64,000 bases of DNA, taken from the NCBI RefSeq assembly GCF_014898055.3, contig NW_023601433.1, positions 49,161,876 to 49,225,875 on the forward strand. The letters run 5' to 3'. The notes under the pieces were generated by a model, which saw only the letters and a program-made list of their open reading frames with translations, was not told the DNA's origin and made no database searches. The stretch is from Talpa occidentalis. Taxonomy: Eukaryota > Chordata > Mammalia > Eulipotyphla > Talpidae. Positions 52,474-63,823 of this stretch are shown here, piece by piece. A program made the translations under genes and the position numbers. Each line of letters starts with the position of its first letter. The first letter of the stretch is position 1.

Positions 52474-52726
52474 GGGCCTCCTCGGTAGCACAGCGGTTGA
52501 GCGCTGGGCTGCAAAGCTGCCTGCAGCCTCTGCAGCGTCGGTTCAATTCCCGGGAGCCGGGGCGCGCAGACCTCTCCTGCCGCCCGCTGCTCCCCTCAGC
52601 AATGTATTTCGTCACTCTGCCTGCTCTGCTCTCCGCTCTGGCTCTGGTGAATTCTCTCACCCTCCCGCGCTTCTGAATGTACCCAGTGCTTGTATAAATA
52701 AATAAATCTTAAAAAAAAAAAAAAAA
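52474..52726 (+). repeat. tRNA-derived SINE, type 1
   Basis: GGCCTCCTCGGTAGCACAGC head, with a weak B box. The stretch between head and body is shortened by about 25 bp. It ends TTCTGAATGTACCCAGTGCT with an AAATAAATAAATC tail. Confidence 0.92.
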
Positions 52727-52730
52727 TTAC

Positions 52731-53367
52731 TGACAAAGGTTCTAAGAAAAAATATTTCCATGTTGTATATTACATGGTTCAGTTGGGTTGGCATATTTCA
52801 TTGCTATCATAATGAAAACAGATCATTAACCAAATTCATGATATGACCTTATTAAGAGGAACAAGGAGTGTGTGTATTTATGTGTGCGTGTGTTTTGGCG
52901 GTGGTGAAAGGGCACAATCCTCATCTTCCATAATAAGGCAACTGATATGCTTAACTTGAATAACGAATAAATAGCTGAGATTTGGAGAGGAACAAAAATA
53001 AGTGGCTGCTCTGGAGAGAGAACAAGGTGAAGTGGGGGAGGGGATCACTTTTTTCCTTTTGATTTTTCTAGAGCATATTTAACATCAGGATTCAGCTTTA
53101 TATTGTCATCAAGTACTTGACTCTTCCTTGAAGATACCTGAAAAGCTCAAGGTGACTCTTAGGCCTGCTTTGCCCCATAGTTCCGTGATGCCAAGCAATT
53201 TTTTCTAGTGTTGCTCTGGTGGTACTTATTACTAAATTTTGTAGTAATGTAATAAGTAGTATTATACAGTAGTAGTAATATTAATGTTGTCCTTGGGCAA
53301 GAATGACACTGAAATTCATGTTTTTAGGTAAAATGATTCTGTAAGTGAAAAAAATATAGAAAACATT
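52731..53367. other. Intergenic, nothing recognised
   Basis: AT-rich DNA between two SINEs. A TGTGTGTATTTATGTGTGCG stretch at about 52868-52893 is low-complexity. No gene-like frame. Confidence 0.7.
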
Positions 53368-53381
53368 TGAAGGATTTTTTT

Positions 53382-53642
53382 TAAAAGATTTATTTTATGT
53401 ATACAAATGCTGGGGTACAGGCCAGATGCGCGGGAGGGTGAGAGGATTCACCAGAGACAGAGCGGGCAACAGAACAGGCAGACTGACAAAATACATTGCT
53501 GAGGGGAGCAGCAGGCGAGACAGGAGAGGTCTGCTACACAATCTGGGATTCTCTCCAGACGGCCAGGATCGAACCTGCGCTGCAGAGGCTGCGAACAACC
53601 TCACAGTGGGGCGCTCAGCCACCTGCGCCAGCAGGGAGGCCC
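53382..53642 (-). repeat. tRNA-derived SINE, type 2
   Basis: TTTATTTTATGTATACAAAT tail, type 2 body, end CCAGCAGGGAGGCCC. Duplications TGAAGGATTTTTTT lie at 53368-53381 and 53644-53657. Confidence 0.93.
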
Positions 53643-53784
53643 ATGAAGGATTTTTTTAATTAAGCCTCCATGATCACGGGCTTTATATGAGAACATATCC
53701 AAAAGCCTCAAACTGAAATGTTATTGAAAGTTTACTTTCTTCATTGAATCAATGCTTCCAAACTCAAAGATTTAAAAGTGTTTC

Positions 53785-53860
53785 AGATTGTGGTAAAACA
53801 TAAAATTTTACCATCTTAACCATTTTCAAGTGTACTATTCAGTAGTGTTGGAACAGAAGT
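53785..53860. repeat. Old L1 3' UTR-like fragment
   Basis: AATTTTACCATCTTAACCAT and TTCAAGTGTACTATTCAGTA follow a widespread old L1 3' UTR motif as I remember it. Confidence 0.5.
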
Positions 53861-54741
53861 GTTTTTTGTTTTTTAGAGAAAAGATCCACCGAAATTAGCT
53901 CAGGACTGGAGATAATTTGTGTCATGATCTACACTGAAATATTTAATGTTCTTCTTATCAGCTTGCTGGAATAATGTTAACATCATAAACTTCCAAATGT
54001 TTCACTGTAGGTAAAATTAGAAACTGACAAAATTTAAAATATTCAAGAAATTAGCTCATCTTTTCACCCACTTAATAGTTGAGAGTCATAGTTGAAATTA
54101 AAAAATAATGTAACTAAGTCTAAGCAACCCCAAACAAATGCCCATTGTTTCTTGAGTGAGCGATCTTGTCTCTCCTTAAAGAGATCTGCAGAATACACCC
54201 ACGCTAACATCTTGGATATATTGTTTTCACTCTGAATAAAAAGTTAGACACATAGTTTTTCTATACAATAACTGGAATTGTGCACAGTTCCCTTCCATAC
54301 TACTTTGAAAGTGAACTTTTGTTTTATGCAGATGTAGGCGAATTAGAATGAACAAAAGGCACACATTTTAAGGCTGAGAACATTAAAATGAAAAATGGAT
54401 TTTTCTTCCCCTAAACAGGACACCAAATGTAAATATTTTACAGCAAACAGACCTAAACTTTCAGTTGTACCCTCTTTGAAAGTGGCTATCTATGGGATAC
54501 TTTCTACTCGTATCAAGGTTCCACACAAGGCCTATTTGTAAAAGAATAAACAGGAAGAAACAAAGCCTCCATTTTGTGGCCTCCTGTGGCTCCGTATCCA
54601 TGATGAGGACCAACCTCTAATGAGTACCTTGTTCATTTAAGGTGTGGACCACATGCTGGAGGTTTGGCCCACAGAAATCTGATAGGCTAGGAAAGGGCTC
54701 CAGACTCTACCAGCACTTTTAAAAGAGGAAACCTAGAGGTT
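53861..54741. other. Intergenic, unassigned
   Basis: No gene or element recognised. About 54530-54640 is less AT-rich (AAAGCCTCCATTTTGTGGCC) and could be part of an LTR, but I cannot define ends. Confidence 0.5.
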
Positions 54742-55015
54742 ATTTTTTTTAAGGTGTATTTTATTTATCCATGCATACAAGAGCTGGAGTGTAGGCCACA
54801 GGTGTGGGTGTGGGTGTGGGTAGGTGTGAGGATTCACCAGAGGCAGAGTGGGGAGCAGAACAGGCAAATCTACTGAAAAATACACTGATGAGGGGAGCAG
54901 TGGTGAGACAAGAGAGGTCTGCTGTGCCATGTAGGTAAGCTCCTGGCCAGGAATTAAACTGTAGCCTACAGCTTCATAGTGCTGAGACTGAATCCCTTGC
55001 TCCACCAGGGAAGCC
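54742..55015 (-). repeat. tRNA-derived SINE, type 3
   Basis: TTTATTTATCCATGCATACA, body with an expanded GGTGTGGGTGTGGGTGTGGG at 54801-54822, end CCACCAGGGAAGCCC. The B-box segment is shortened. No clear duplications. Confidence 0.88.
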
Positions 55016-55895
55016 CTGGAGACTTAAGAGAGCTGATAAAAAGATATTTGGTTACTAAGGAGTGTCTAGGTCTAGATCCCTGAATCTGGACACAGAGGCA
55101 ACCATCTAAGATTCTTCCTACCCACCTCACACACACTCCAGAGACCCAGTTCAATCTGATACCTGACAATAGCTCCTCGAGAATTCGACAGACAGCATAC
55201 GCCACTGTGTCATGCATGATGCTGTTATTGGTCACAACCGAGAAGAATCATACCTGTGCTCTAATTTATGCTTTCTTCTTCACACTTACCTTGTCACTTT
55301 CCCATTGCAATCTAGCAATGAGTGCTTTCTGACACGTACTCTCATGACTTTAACAATTTTATCTCCAAAAATCCATAATCTGCTTCTCTAACCCTAATCT
55401 CACCCCTAAATTTCTAAGTCATGTATCCAGTTGCATGCAGGCCATTTCCACTTTAAGACCCTATAGTCACCTGCAATTCAACAAGTACAAAAGTGAAACT
55501 TGTTCAACAAATATTTTGTGTATAAATAAAATTAAGTCTCTTACCTGAAGCTATTAGTAACAAATATTTTTAGAGATTCTTTTTCAAAATTTAGAAAAGA
55601 TAATAAACAGTGTATAAGTGATGCCACCTGAGGTCTTGTCCACTACTTTTAATAAAACAGAGTTTTTCTTCAGCAAAATGTACCACTATCTACATTAAGA
55701 GGACTATAAAAAAAACAAACTAGAAATAGCTTCTTGTTAATTGAGGTCATAGGATGTGATGAGTTTGCACCAATTTTAAAAATCATACTTTTCAGAGTTT
55801 TTAGATATCAGAATTGTATATGAGTGACAACTGAACTTTTGTCACACATATGATAAAGAAATTTTTTAGAAATTAATCTAAGAAAGAAAGACTAT
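55016..55895. other. Intergenic, nothing recognised
   Basis: Mixed AT-rich DNA without gene-like frames or known repeats that I can name. Confidence 0.6.
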
Positions 55896-56182
55896 AGGGC
55901 CTCCCAGGTGGTGCAGCGGGTTGAGAATAGTGCTGTGAAGCTGTCCACAGCCTCTGCAGTGTGGGTTCAATTCCCGGCAGGCCAAGGAGATACCCACATG
56001 GTGCAGCAGACCTCTCCTGTCTCGCCCGCTACTCCCCTCAGCAGTGTTTTTGGTCTGTCTGCCTGTCCTGCTCCATGCTCTGTCTCTGGTGAATTCTCTC
56101 ACTCTCCCACGCCTCTGGCCTGTACCCCCATTCCTGTATAAATAAATAAATCTGAAAAAAAAAAGATTTTATTAAAAAAAAA
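55896..56182 (+). repeat. tRNA-derived SINE, type 2
   Basis: GGCCTCCCAGGTGGTGCAGC head, end CTGGCCTGTACCCCCATTCC, AAATAAATAAATC tail with two A-runs. Flanks AAAGACTATAG / GAGGATTATAG are approximate duplications. Confidence 0.9.
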
Positions 56183-56251
56183 GGGAGGATTATAGTCCAT
56201 AAGGAAAAATGGAACAAGGACATAAATGGACCATTTAAAGACAAGATATTT

Positions 56252-56503
56252 TGGGCCTCCCTGGTGCAAGGGGTAGTCTCAGCACTATCAAGCTATCGGC
56301 AGCCACTGCAATATGAGCTTGATCCCTGGCCAGGGAGCTAACCCACATGGCACAGCAGATCCTCCTGTCTCGCCTGCTGCTCCCCTCAGCAGGGTATTTC
56401 GGTTGATCCACCTGTTCTGCTCCCCACTCTTTCTCTGGTGAATCCTCTCACCCTCTCCCCAATACCTCTGGCCTGTACCCCAGTTCTTCTGTGTGTAAAT
56501 AAA
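56252..56503 (+). repeat. tRNA-derived SINE, type 3
   Basis: Head GGGCCTCCCTGGTGCAAGGG, GTCTCAGCACTATCAAGCTA, end CTGGCCTGTACCCCAGTTCT. Duplications near AAAGACAAGATATTTTG / AAAGACAATATATTTTA. Confidence 0.92.
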
Positions 56504-56859
56504 TAAAGACAATATATTTTAAATGTCAATCAAAGAGATGCAACTTGAAATAGTAAGGTATTTTCTGCTTACCAGATGACCAGGGTATAAAGTAAGTTAG
56601 CAAAGATATAAATAGAAATAGGTATTCTCATATATTATTAGTGAGTTAGAATTTGTAAAAACCTTAGAACAGTTGCCTGGTAAGCACACAGTAAACTTTA
56701 TGTAAGTGTTTATTATATAAAATTGGTGAAAGTATGTAAGTTATGTAAGTAAGATAATTTATCAATATTGATATCTATTAAAATTTTAAATATGTATAGC
56801 CTGTTATTCAGCACTTCCAATTCTAATAATTTATTCCACCGAAGTACCACACCAACATG
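56504..56859. other. Intergenic, nothing recognised
   Basis: AT-rich, no elements seen. Confidence 0.6.
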
Positions 56860-57052
56860 CAAAGACAGATTGGGGAACAGAGCAGGCAGACTGAGTGAAA
56901 TACACTGCTGAGGGGAGCAGCGGGTGAGACAGGAGAGATCTGCGGTGCCATGTGGGTATCTCCCTGGCCAGCTTAGACTCTAACTGGCACTGCAGAAGCT
57001 GCACACAGCTTCACAGTGCTGCGCTCAACCCGCTGTGCCACAGGGTAGGCCC
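56860..57052 (-). repeat. tRNA-derived SINE fragment, type 2, tail missing
   Basis: Starts abruptly at AGACAGATTGGGGAACAGAG and ends CAGGGTAGGCCCC. The A-rich tail and last quarter of the body are absent, so it was trimmed after insertion. Confidence 0.85.
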
Positions 57053-57360
57053 CAGTAATCTTCATTTCTAACTTCCCTGGAAAGTTACCAGAGCTGCTGA
57101 TGCTTTGGCCACGATGAGTAGCAAAATATCAAAGAATATCCAGGTATCTTAAAAAAAGTCTTCTTTCCCAATGACACATCTGTTGAGGTCAGATTATCTT
57201 CATCAATTTGAAACAAAACAAAATACTCCAACAGGGTGAATGTATAAGCAGACATGAGAATTGGGCTTTCTGTTAAATCAGATATTAGGGAGACCTACAA
57301 AAGTATGTAATGAAATTTTTCTTGTTTTTGAAAATATATTTGTTTTATAAACTGTGTTAT

Positions 57361-57632
57361 GGGGTCTCCCTGGTGGCACAGGCGGTTGAGCGCAGCGCTG
57401 TGAAGCTGTCCGCAGCCTCTGCAGTGCTGGTTCGATCCCCGCCGGCCCCAGAGCAACCCACATGGTGCAGCAGACCTCTCCTGACTTGCCCGCTGCTCCC
57501 CTCAGCAGTGTATTTCATCAGTCTGCCTGTTCTGTTCCCCGCTCTGGCTCTGGTGAATACTCTCACGCTCCCACGCATCTGGCCTGTACCCTGGCTCTTC
57601 TATAAATAAAATAAATCTTAAAAAAAAAAAAC
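57361..57632 (+). repeat. tRNA-derived SINE, type 2
   Basis: GGGTCTCCCTGGTGGCACAG, B box GGTTCGATCCC, end CTGGCCTGTACCCTGGCTCT. Duplications AAACTGTGTTAT / AAACTATGTTAT lie at 57349-57360 and 57634-57645. Confidence 0.93.
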
Positions 57633-57757
57633 AAAACTATGTTATATATGTTTGCATGTCATGAGTTTTTAATTATTGTTTAATGTCAATTAATAGTCAA
57701 CATTTTTTCAGTTTTAATTTCTAATATAAATATGGATAGATATAATCCACATCAAGA

Positions 57758-58217
57758 AAGCCTTGGGGAAGTGGGGGGAGAAAGGCTTTAGGAAGTATTC
57801 AGTGAGAGAAAACTTTCCCCATGCAGGGTTGACACCACCTCCCCTGCCCCTTACTTCTAAGTTGCATCACTGCCCTGGGTGGTCACTTGGGATGTTAGAA
57901 CCCATCTTTGCTGTGTGGTTTCATCCAAGTCCAGAAGTAGCAGAATGAAGTAGAAACTGCATCTCTGATTGACCTGGTTCTGCAGTGGCAACAAAAGGAG
58001 AAAGACTTGCTTTTCCAGTCTAAGGGCTAGATTGGGCTCAGATTGCAGAACCACGTGCTGAGGCACCAAGGACAGGAGGGAGGGGGTCAGGGGTGAGAAC
58101 AGTGTGTTTTGGTGGTGGGACAGACATGGTGACCACACCTACGGGGGAAATCCTACACTGTGAAAATATTAACAAGGATGTAAAACAGCAATAAAAAAAC
58201 AAACAAATCAAAAAAAA
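57758..58217. other. Unassigned GC-richer segment ending in AATAAA and an A-rich run
   Basis: Base composition differs from its flanks. The right end has CAGCAATAAAAAAACAAAC and more A-rich sequence (58186-58217), like a retrocopy tail. I cannot identify a parent gene, and no matching flanking duplications were found. Confidence 0.4.
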
Positions 58218-58472
58218 CCCAGAGGGTTGGACTTTGCTTTGAAATACATTCAGCCACTCCATGTTTTTAACCAGTGAGTCCAGACCATTCACATCTAAGG
58301 GGATTATTGCGCATAAGCAGTCCCTGTCATTTTTTTGTTTCTTGGGTTCATCTTTTTTACTTTTGAGCATTTCTGGCTATGTTTTGTTTAAATTTCATTT
58401 CTATTGTCTTATGTGATAATTCTATTAATTTTTTGAGCATTCTACTGGGATTAATATTTGATGGGCTAGGAG

Positions 58473-58941
58473 TGTTAGGGGGAAAAGGGTGTCCTAAAGC
58501 TAATTCCATACAGGCTTTGTGGACTCCACCCTCCCCCCACCAGGCCAAAGCCAAAGACACTGGGAACTCCAAATCCCATCCCCACCAAAGGGAAGGTGGC
58601 TGGGACCTGAGGGTGGGGTTAAGCAGTCAAGTGAGTATAAAGGCAGACACGTGGGCTTTGGGGGTCCCCCATTTTGGCTCTCCACCAGCTCGCAGCGTCC
58701 GGCCAGCTCTGAGAGTGCCTTTGGGTTTCCAGGTCGGCGGATCAGGTAGGACGCATTAAAGACTTTATTTCCCTATTTTCTCCCTGAGTTGTACATTTTC
58801 CTTATTTCCCTTTCCCTTGTAAATAACCTTTTATTAACCTTTTGTGTGTGCCTGTAGTGGAGCATTAATAAGTCCCTTGTAAGCATGTAGGTGAGGACCC
58901 ACAGCCAGGAACCTGTTCAATATCGGGGCTGCCCTATAACA
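58473..58941 (+). mobile_element. Solo LTR of an endogenous retrovirus (gammaretrovirus-like layout)
   Basis: The 469 bp start TGTTAG and end TATAACA (5-bp inverted TGTTA/TAACA ends). They are flanked by 4-bp GGAG duplications at 58469-58472 and 58942-58945. Inside, in order, are a GC-rich U3, TATAAA at 58636-58641, a probable R start near 58675 and ATTAAA at 58755-58760. Four-bp duplications suit class I (ERV1) elements. No gag, pol or env flanks it, so it is a recombined solo LTR with no coding capacity. Confidence 0.75.
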
Positions 58942-59409
58942 GGAGTGTGACCATCTGATGGCCTGGACTCTGACTTGTTCTGAAGGACTTGTTAGTCTCC
59001 CCCTCTTCCTCCTCCATGTTAAGTGGTTAGGTGTCTTTTCCCACAATATTTATTCTTACACTGCTTTATAGTAACGCCTGTAGAATTTCTTTCATGTGTG
59101 ACTTGGTAGTAATAAGTTCTTATAGTTTTTACTCTTTAGTGAAGCTCCTTACTGTTTGTCTTAAATCTTATGCTTGCTGGATAAGGATTCCAGGCTGTAA
59201 TTATTTTTCTTGAAGTATTAAAATATCTCCATCCAGTCCCTTTGAGCTTAAAATGTTTCTACCAAAGTCTGCTAACGGTTGGTGTTCCTTTATAGATTAC
59301 CCCTTTTTCTCTTGATGTTTTCAATAGTCTGTCCTTACTGTTGGTTTTCAGCCACTTCATTATAATGTGTCTCGGGGTGTGTGTGTATCTGTGTGCCTGC
59401 TATCATTTT

Positions 59410-59678
59410 TTTTTTAAGATTTATTTTATTTTTATGCATACAATAACTGGGGCACAGGCCAGAGGTGTGGGTGGTGAGAGGATTCACCAGAGACAAGAGT
59501 GGGGAACAGAACAGGCAGACTGACAAAATACACTGCTGAGGGGAGCAGCGGGAGAGACAGGAGAGGTCTGCTGTGCCATGTGGGTTGCTCCCTGGCCGGG
59601 GATCAAACTTATGCTGCAGAGGCTGCGGTTAGCTTCATAGGTTGCGTCTTAACCTCTTGTGCTGCCAGGGAGGCCCCT
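59410..59678 (-). repeat. tRNA-derived SINE, type 3
   Basis: TTTATTTTATTTTTATGCAT tail, end GCTGCCAGGGAGGCCC. Duplications CTGCTATCATTTT / CTGCTATCGTTTT lie at 59397-59409 and 59679-59691. Confidence 0.93.
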
Positions 59679-59873
59679 CTGCTATCGTTTTGTTTGGAAT
59701 TCTTTGGACCTCTTGGATCACAGTATTTGATTTGTTCCCCAGATTGACATGGTTTTCAGTAACTGTTTCTTTTTTTAAAAAATTATGCCTTTTTCTTTCT
59801 CTTCTCCTGACATCCATGATGTGGCTGTTATTTCTCTGTAAGTTGTCCCCAGGGGACTTACACTGCTTTACTT

Positions 59874-60140
59874 TTTTTAAAGATTTATTTATTTATGCAT
59901 ACAAGAACTGGGGTACAGGCCAGAGGTGCGGGGGGTGAGAGGATTCACCAGAGACAGAGTGGGGAACAGAACAGGCAAACTGACTGGAACACACTGCTGA
60001 GGGGAACAGTGGGCATGTCAGGAGAGGTCTGCTGCACCATGTCGGTAGCTCCCTGGCTGGCCAGGGATCTAACTAGTGCTGCAGAGGCTGTGGACAACTT
60101 CATCATGCAGTGCTTAACCCCTTGCGTCACCAGGATGCCC
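59874..60140 (-). repeat. tRNA-derived SINE, type 3
   Basis: TTTATTTATTTATGCATACA tail, end CGTCACCAGGATGCCC. Flanks (CTTTACTTTTTTT / CTGTTTTAATTTTT) no longer give clear duplications. Confidence 0.9.
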
Positions 60141-61664
60141 TGTTTTAATTTTTTATAATACTCTTTCAATGTTTTTCTATTTGTGTGTTCTCCAACATTG
60201 TGTTTTCATGTTTATTATCTCCTTTGCTTGTTTGTCGCTGTTGAGGCCGCCAACTATGTTGTTTTGTATGTTAACTCCTGCTATTTCTAATTGTAGCTTC
60301 CTCATATTTTCTTTATTCAGTTATTTTATATATGCCTTTTTTTTTTTTTTAAGTTCCATAAGCATTGTTAGAACTGCTACCTTGAACTCCTCTTTTGTCA
60401 TCTTCAGTTCTTCTGGGTTGGGGCTACTGCCAGGTTTTGTTTTGTTGTTGTCTGCTCTGGCATATGTAGTGTGTTCTTCTGTCACCTCATTTAATTTTGT
60501 TATGGGTCGTAATAGGACAGACTTGCACACTGTTGTCTTTGCATCTGCTGTAGTATTCTGGTGCCAGCAAGAGGTAGTAGGTACAAAGAGCACCACACTG
60601 TAGGGCACCAAAGGATCATGTCAGATAAACTCAGGTATTTGAACTTGCTCCAGAGTTGTGAGATGGGGGTCCACAGTAATCCCCTTCTCTAGGCCAGCTC
60701 CTTGGTCTTAGTGTCTCGTGTTCGATAAGATTGTCTCGTGTTCACTTCCACTCTAGGCTATTTTGGAGCATTAGATGCTGTGCTGAGCACAGATTATATT
60801 TAATATCTGATCACAAGCCAGGAGTTATTCCATTTTCTAGCACAGAGGCTTATCCTGGGCTGTTTGCTTTTACTATTGACAGCACTTGGGCTCTAGTTTG
60901 TTCAAGTGTTTCTTTGTCTTGGGTAAGCCCTGGGTGGGGTGTGGCAGGTGTTTTGAATATCTCCCCTTGAGCTCTATATTGAATCAGGCTCTAGTCAGTA
61001 ATCCTTGGTCTGCACCCTTACCCCTGCACATCTCTAACTGTGCAACCTCTGTCCTGTGCCAACTTGTACACCCCTTCATCCAGTGCAGAGTTGGGTCTCT
61101 CAAATCTCCACTGTTGTTGTGTGCCCCAGTCCACAGCTATAGGGTGCTCTGCACAGCAGCCTCCCTCTTGTAAGCTCTACTGCTCCATTATCGCTATAAA
61201 CAAAGTTATTTAATGTTTGCCTTGCCCCTTCCTACTGTGACATTGTGCCTAGTATGTGCTGTGGATGTCCATTTTCCCCTCAGGAAGATTTAGTTTTGTT
61301 TCATTGCAATTTAGTTGAGTATCTGAAGGAGGCAAAACTGGTCTCTACACTCTGCTTCCATCTTGCTGCTGAATCCTCTATTTTTTGAATAAGCACTTTG
61401 TTCTAACACCCCCTCCTCTGTTCCATTTCTGGGATACCACATTATCCTTATATTGCCTTTCCTAATAGAGTCAGATAGTTCTCTAAATGTCTCTTTGTTG
61501 TTGTTGTTTTTTTTAAATTTTGCGTGCTTTTCTCTTCTTCCACCTTGCACCTTTCATCCATTGCATATTACTCTTTTTAAGTTCACTGAATTGATCTCTA
61601 TTTGGTGTAATCTGCTTCTGTAGCTTTCCCTAGAATTTTTAAATCTTATCTATTGAGCTTTTTT

Positions 61665-61932
61665 TTTTTTTTTTTTTTTTTTAATTTTTTTTTGGTACAG
61701 TCAGAAGCACGGGAGGGTGAGAGAATTCACCAGAGCCAGAGCGGGGAGCAGAGCAGGCAGAAGGACCAAGGTACACTGCTGAGGGGAGCAGTGGGTGTGG
61801 CTGGAGAGGTCTGCGCGCCATGTGGGACCCTCCTCCAGTGGCCGGGGAGCAGCCGGGGATCGAACCGGCGCTGCAGAGGCCGCGGGCAGCTTCACAACCC
61901 AGCGCTCAACCGCTGCGCCACCGGGGAGGCCC
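61665..61932 (-). repeat. tRNA-derived SINE, type 1
   Basis: Two long T-runs replace the usual (TTTA)n tail, then GGTACAGTCAGAAGCACGGG and end CCACCGGGGAGGCCC. Duplications CTATTGAGCTTTTT lie at about 61650 and 61933. Confidence 0.93.
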
Positions 61933-61990
61933 TCTATTGAGCTTTTTGCACCCTGAATCTGTTATTTTCTCATTTAAAACTTCAATTCCC

Positions 61991-62256
61991 GGACCTCCTT
62001 GGTGGCACAAAGGGTTAAGACGCAACCTATGAAACTATCCACAGCCACTGCAGCATAAGTTCGATCCCTGGCCAGGGAGCAACCCACATGGTGCAGCAGA
62101 CCTCTCCTGACTCGCCCACTGCTCCCCTCAGCAGTGTATTTCAGTTGATCTGCCTGTTCTGTTCCCCACTCCGTCTCTGGTGAATCCTCTCACCACCCAC
62201 AACTCTAGCCTGTACCCCAGTTCTTGTATGCACAAATAAATAAATCTTTTAAAAAC
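61991..62256 (+). repeat. tRNA-derived SINE, type 3
   Basis: GGACCTCCTTGGTGGCACAA, GGGTTAAGACGCAACCTATG, tail ATGCACAAATAAATAAATC. Duplications AAACTTCAATTCCC are perfect (61977-61990 and 62257-62270). Confidence 0.94.
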
Positions 62257-62458
62257 AAACTTCAATTCCCATTTTTTGTTCATTAATTTTATTTTTTAGT
62301 CATTTTTCTTCTATTTCTGTGAAGAATGCCATTGGGATTTTGATAGGGACTGCATTGATTCTGTTTATTGATATAGATAAAATGACCATTATAACAATGT
62401 AAATTCAATCTACAAACAGGAGTATCCTTTATTCTTTCTTTGAAAAAAAAAAAAAAGA

Positions 62459-62580
62459 GGGCCTCCCCTTGTGGTTCAGTGGTTGAGCGCTGGGCTGTGA
62501 GGCTGCCCGCAGCCTCTGCACCGCCGGTTTGTTCCCCGGCCACCGGCGAGTGTCCCACAAAAAAAAATAAATAAATAAAT
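62459..62580 (+). repeat. tRNA-derived SINE, short head-only form
   Basis: GGGCCTCCCCTTGTGGTTCA head. The B box is GGTTTGTTCCC with the T shared by the short group. It ends GTGTCCCACA directly followed by an A-run and AAATAAATAAATAAAT. The next SINE starts at 62581. Confidence 0.92.
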
Positions 62581-62924
62581 GGGGCCTCCCTGGTGGCGCA
62601 GCGGTTGAGCGCTGGGTTGCGAAGCTGCCCACAGCCTCTGCAGCTCCGGTTCGATTCCCAGCTGCTCCCCGGCCACTGGAGGAGGGTCCCACAGGGCGCG
62701 CAGACCTCTCCTGCCACCCGCTGCTCCCCTCAGCTGTGTACTTCGGTCCTTCTGCCTGCTCTGCTCCCCGCTCTGGCTCTGGTGAATTCTCTCACCCTCC
62801 CGTGCTTCTGACTGTACCCAGTGCTTGTATAAATAAATAAATAAATAAATAAATCTTTAAAAATAAATAAATAAATAATAAAATTAAATAAATAATAAAA
62901 TTAAATAAATAATAAAATTAAATT
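62581..62924 (+). repeat. tRNA-derived SINE, type 1, with tail grown into a 17-bp tandem repeat
   Basis: Full near-consensus body. The tail is (AAAT)n, AAATCTTTAAAA, then three units of AATAATAAAATTAAATA (62874-62890, 62891-62907, 62908-62924; last base differs). Confidence 0.93.
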
Positions 62925-62929
62925 AAAAA

Positions 62930-63171
62930 AAGATTTATTTATGCATAGAAGGTAGGAGGTGTGGGGGCTGAAAGGATTCACCAGAGACACAGTGGGTAGC
63001 AAAACAGGTGGATCTACTGAAATGCACTGCTGAGGGGAACAGCAGGCAAGACAGGAGAGGTCTGCTGTGCCATGTGGGTTAGCTCCCTGGCCAGGGATTG
63101 AACTCAGGCCATAGTGGCCGCAATAGCTTGATAGCACTGAGACTTTAACTCCTGCACCACCAGGGAGACCC
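62930..63171 (-). repeat. tRNA-derived SINE, type 3
   Basis: AGATTTATTTATGCATAGAA tail abutting the previous element's A/T-rich tail, end CACCACCAGGGAGACCCC. It lacks about 15 bp after the tail. Confidence 0.9.
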
Positions 63172-63485
63172 CATTTTTTATTATTTCTAATAGTTTTTTG
63201 GTGGAGTCTTTACAACTTTCTATGTGTAATACCATGTCATCCACAAACAGTGACAAATTTACCTCTTCCTTTTCAGTTTGTATACTTTTATTTCTTTTTC
63301 TTGCCTAACTGCTCCAACTAGAATGTCCAGTACTAAGGTGAATAGTAATGGGCTTTGTTGTCTGGTTCCTGGTCTGAAAAAACTTAGTTTTTCCATTGTT
63401 GGATATGATGTTATCTATGGGTTTCTTTGTGGCTTTACTATGTTTAGGTACATTCATACTATACCTATTTTATTGAACATTTTCT

Positions 63486-63823
63486 TTCTTTTTTTTATAT
63501 ATATATATATATATTTTTTTATAGAGGCATGTTTTCTTTTTTTATTTATTTATTTGTTTGTTTGTTTTCGTTTATACATGCACTGGGTACAGTCAGAAGC
63601 GCGGGAGGGTGAGAGAATTCACCAGAGCCAGAGCGGGGAGCAGAGCAGGCAGAGGGACCGAAGCACACTGCTAAGGGGAGCGGCGGGCGGCAGGGGAGGT
63701 CTGCGCGCCATGTGGGACCTTCCTCCGGTGGCCGGGGAGCAGCCGGGGATCGAACCAGCGCCACAGAGCCTGCGGGCAGCTTCGCAACCCAGCGCTCAAC
63801 CGCTGCGCCACCGGGGAGGCCCC
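63486..63823 (-). repeat. tRNA-derived SINE, type 1 with 3' module
   Basis: On the + strand: T-run, (TA)n at 63497-63513, ATAGAGGCATG at 63521, (TTTA)n, then the type 1 body to CACCGGGGAGGCCCC. Duplications TTTATTGAACATTTTC / TTTCATTGAACATTTTC are near 63470 and 63826. Confidence 0.94.

Larger units (their letters stand above)
58218..61640 (-). mobile_element. Old LINE-1 5' region / ORF1-like, antisense, interrupted
   Basis: CATCTAAGGGGATTATTGCG near 58295, CACTTCATTATAATGTGTCT near 59353 and GGAATTCTTTGGACCTCTTG near 59696 follow the 5' portion of old mammalian L1s read antisense. A - strand frame at 60300-60420 (EELKMTKEEFKVAVLTML) resembles an L1 ORF1 N-terminal helix. It is interrupted by the LTR at 58473-58941 and SINEs at 59410 and 59874. 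Limits are approximate. Confidence 0.55.

Noticed and set aside
58379..58759. 126-codon frame over the LTR region
   Set aside because: It runs from L1 flank through U3/R of the LTR. LTRs of this kind are non-coding and the peptide is low-complexity and proline-rich.
60169..60603. 144-codon + strand frame, Phe/Leu/Ser-rich
   Set aside because: It is the antisense of an L1 ORF1-like frame (60321-60611 on the - strand), which explains its hydrophobic composition.
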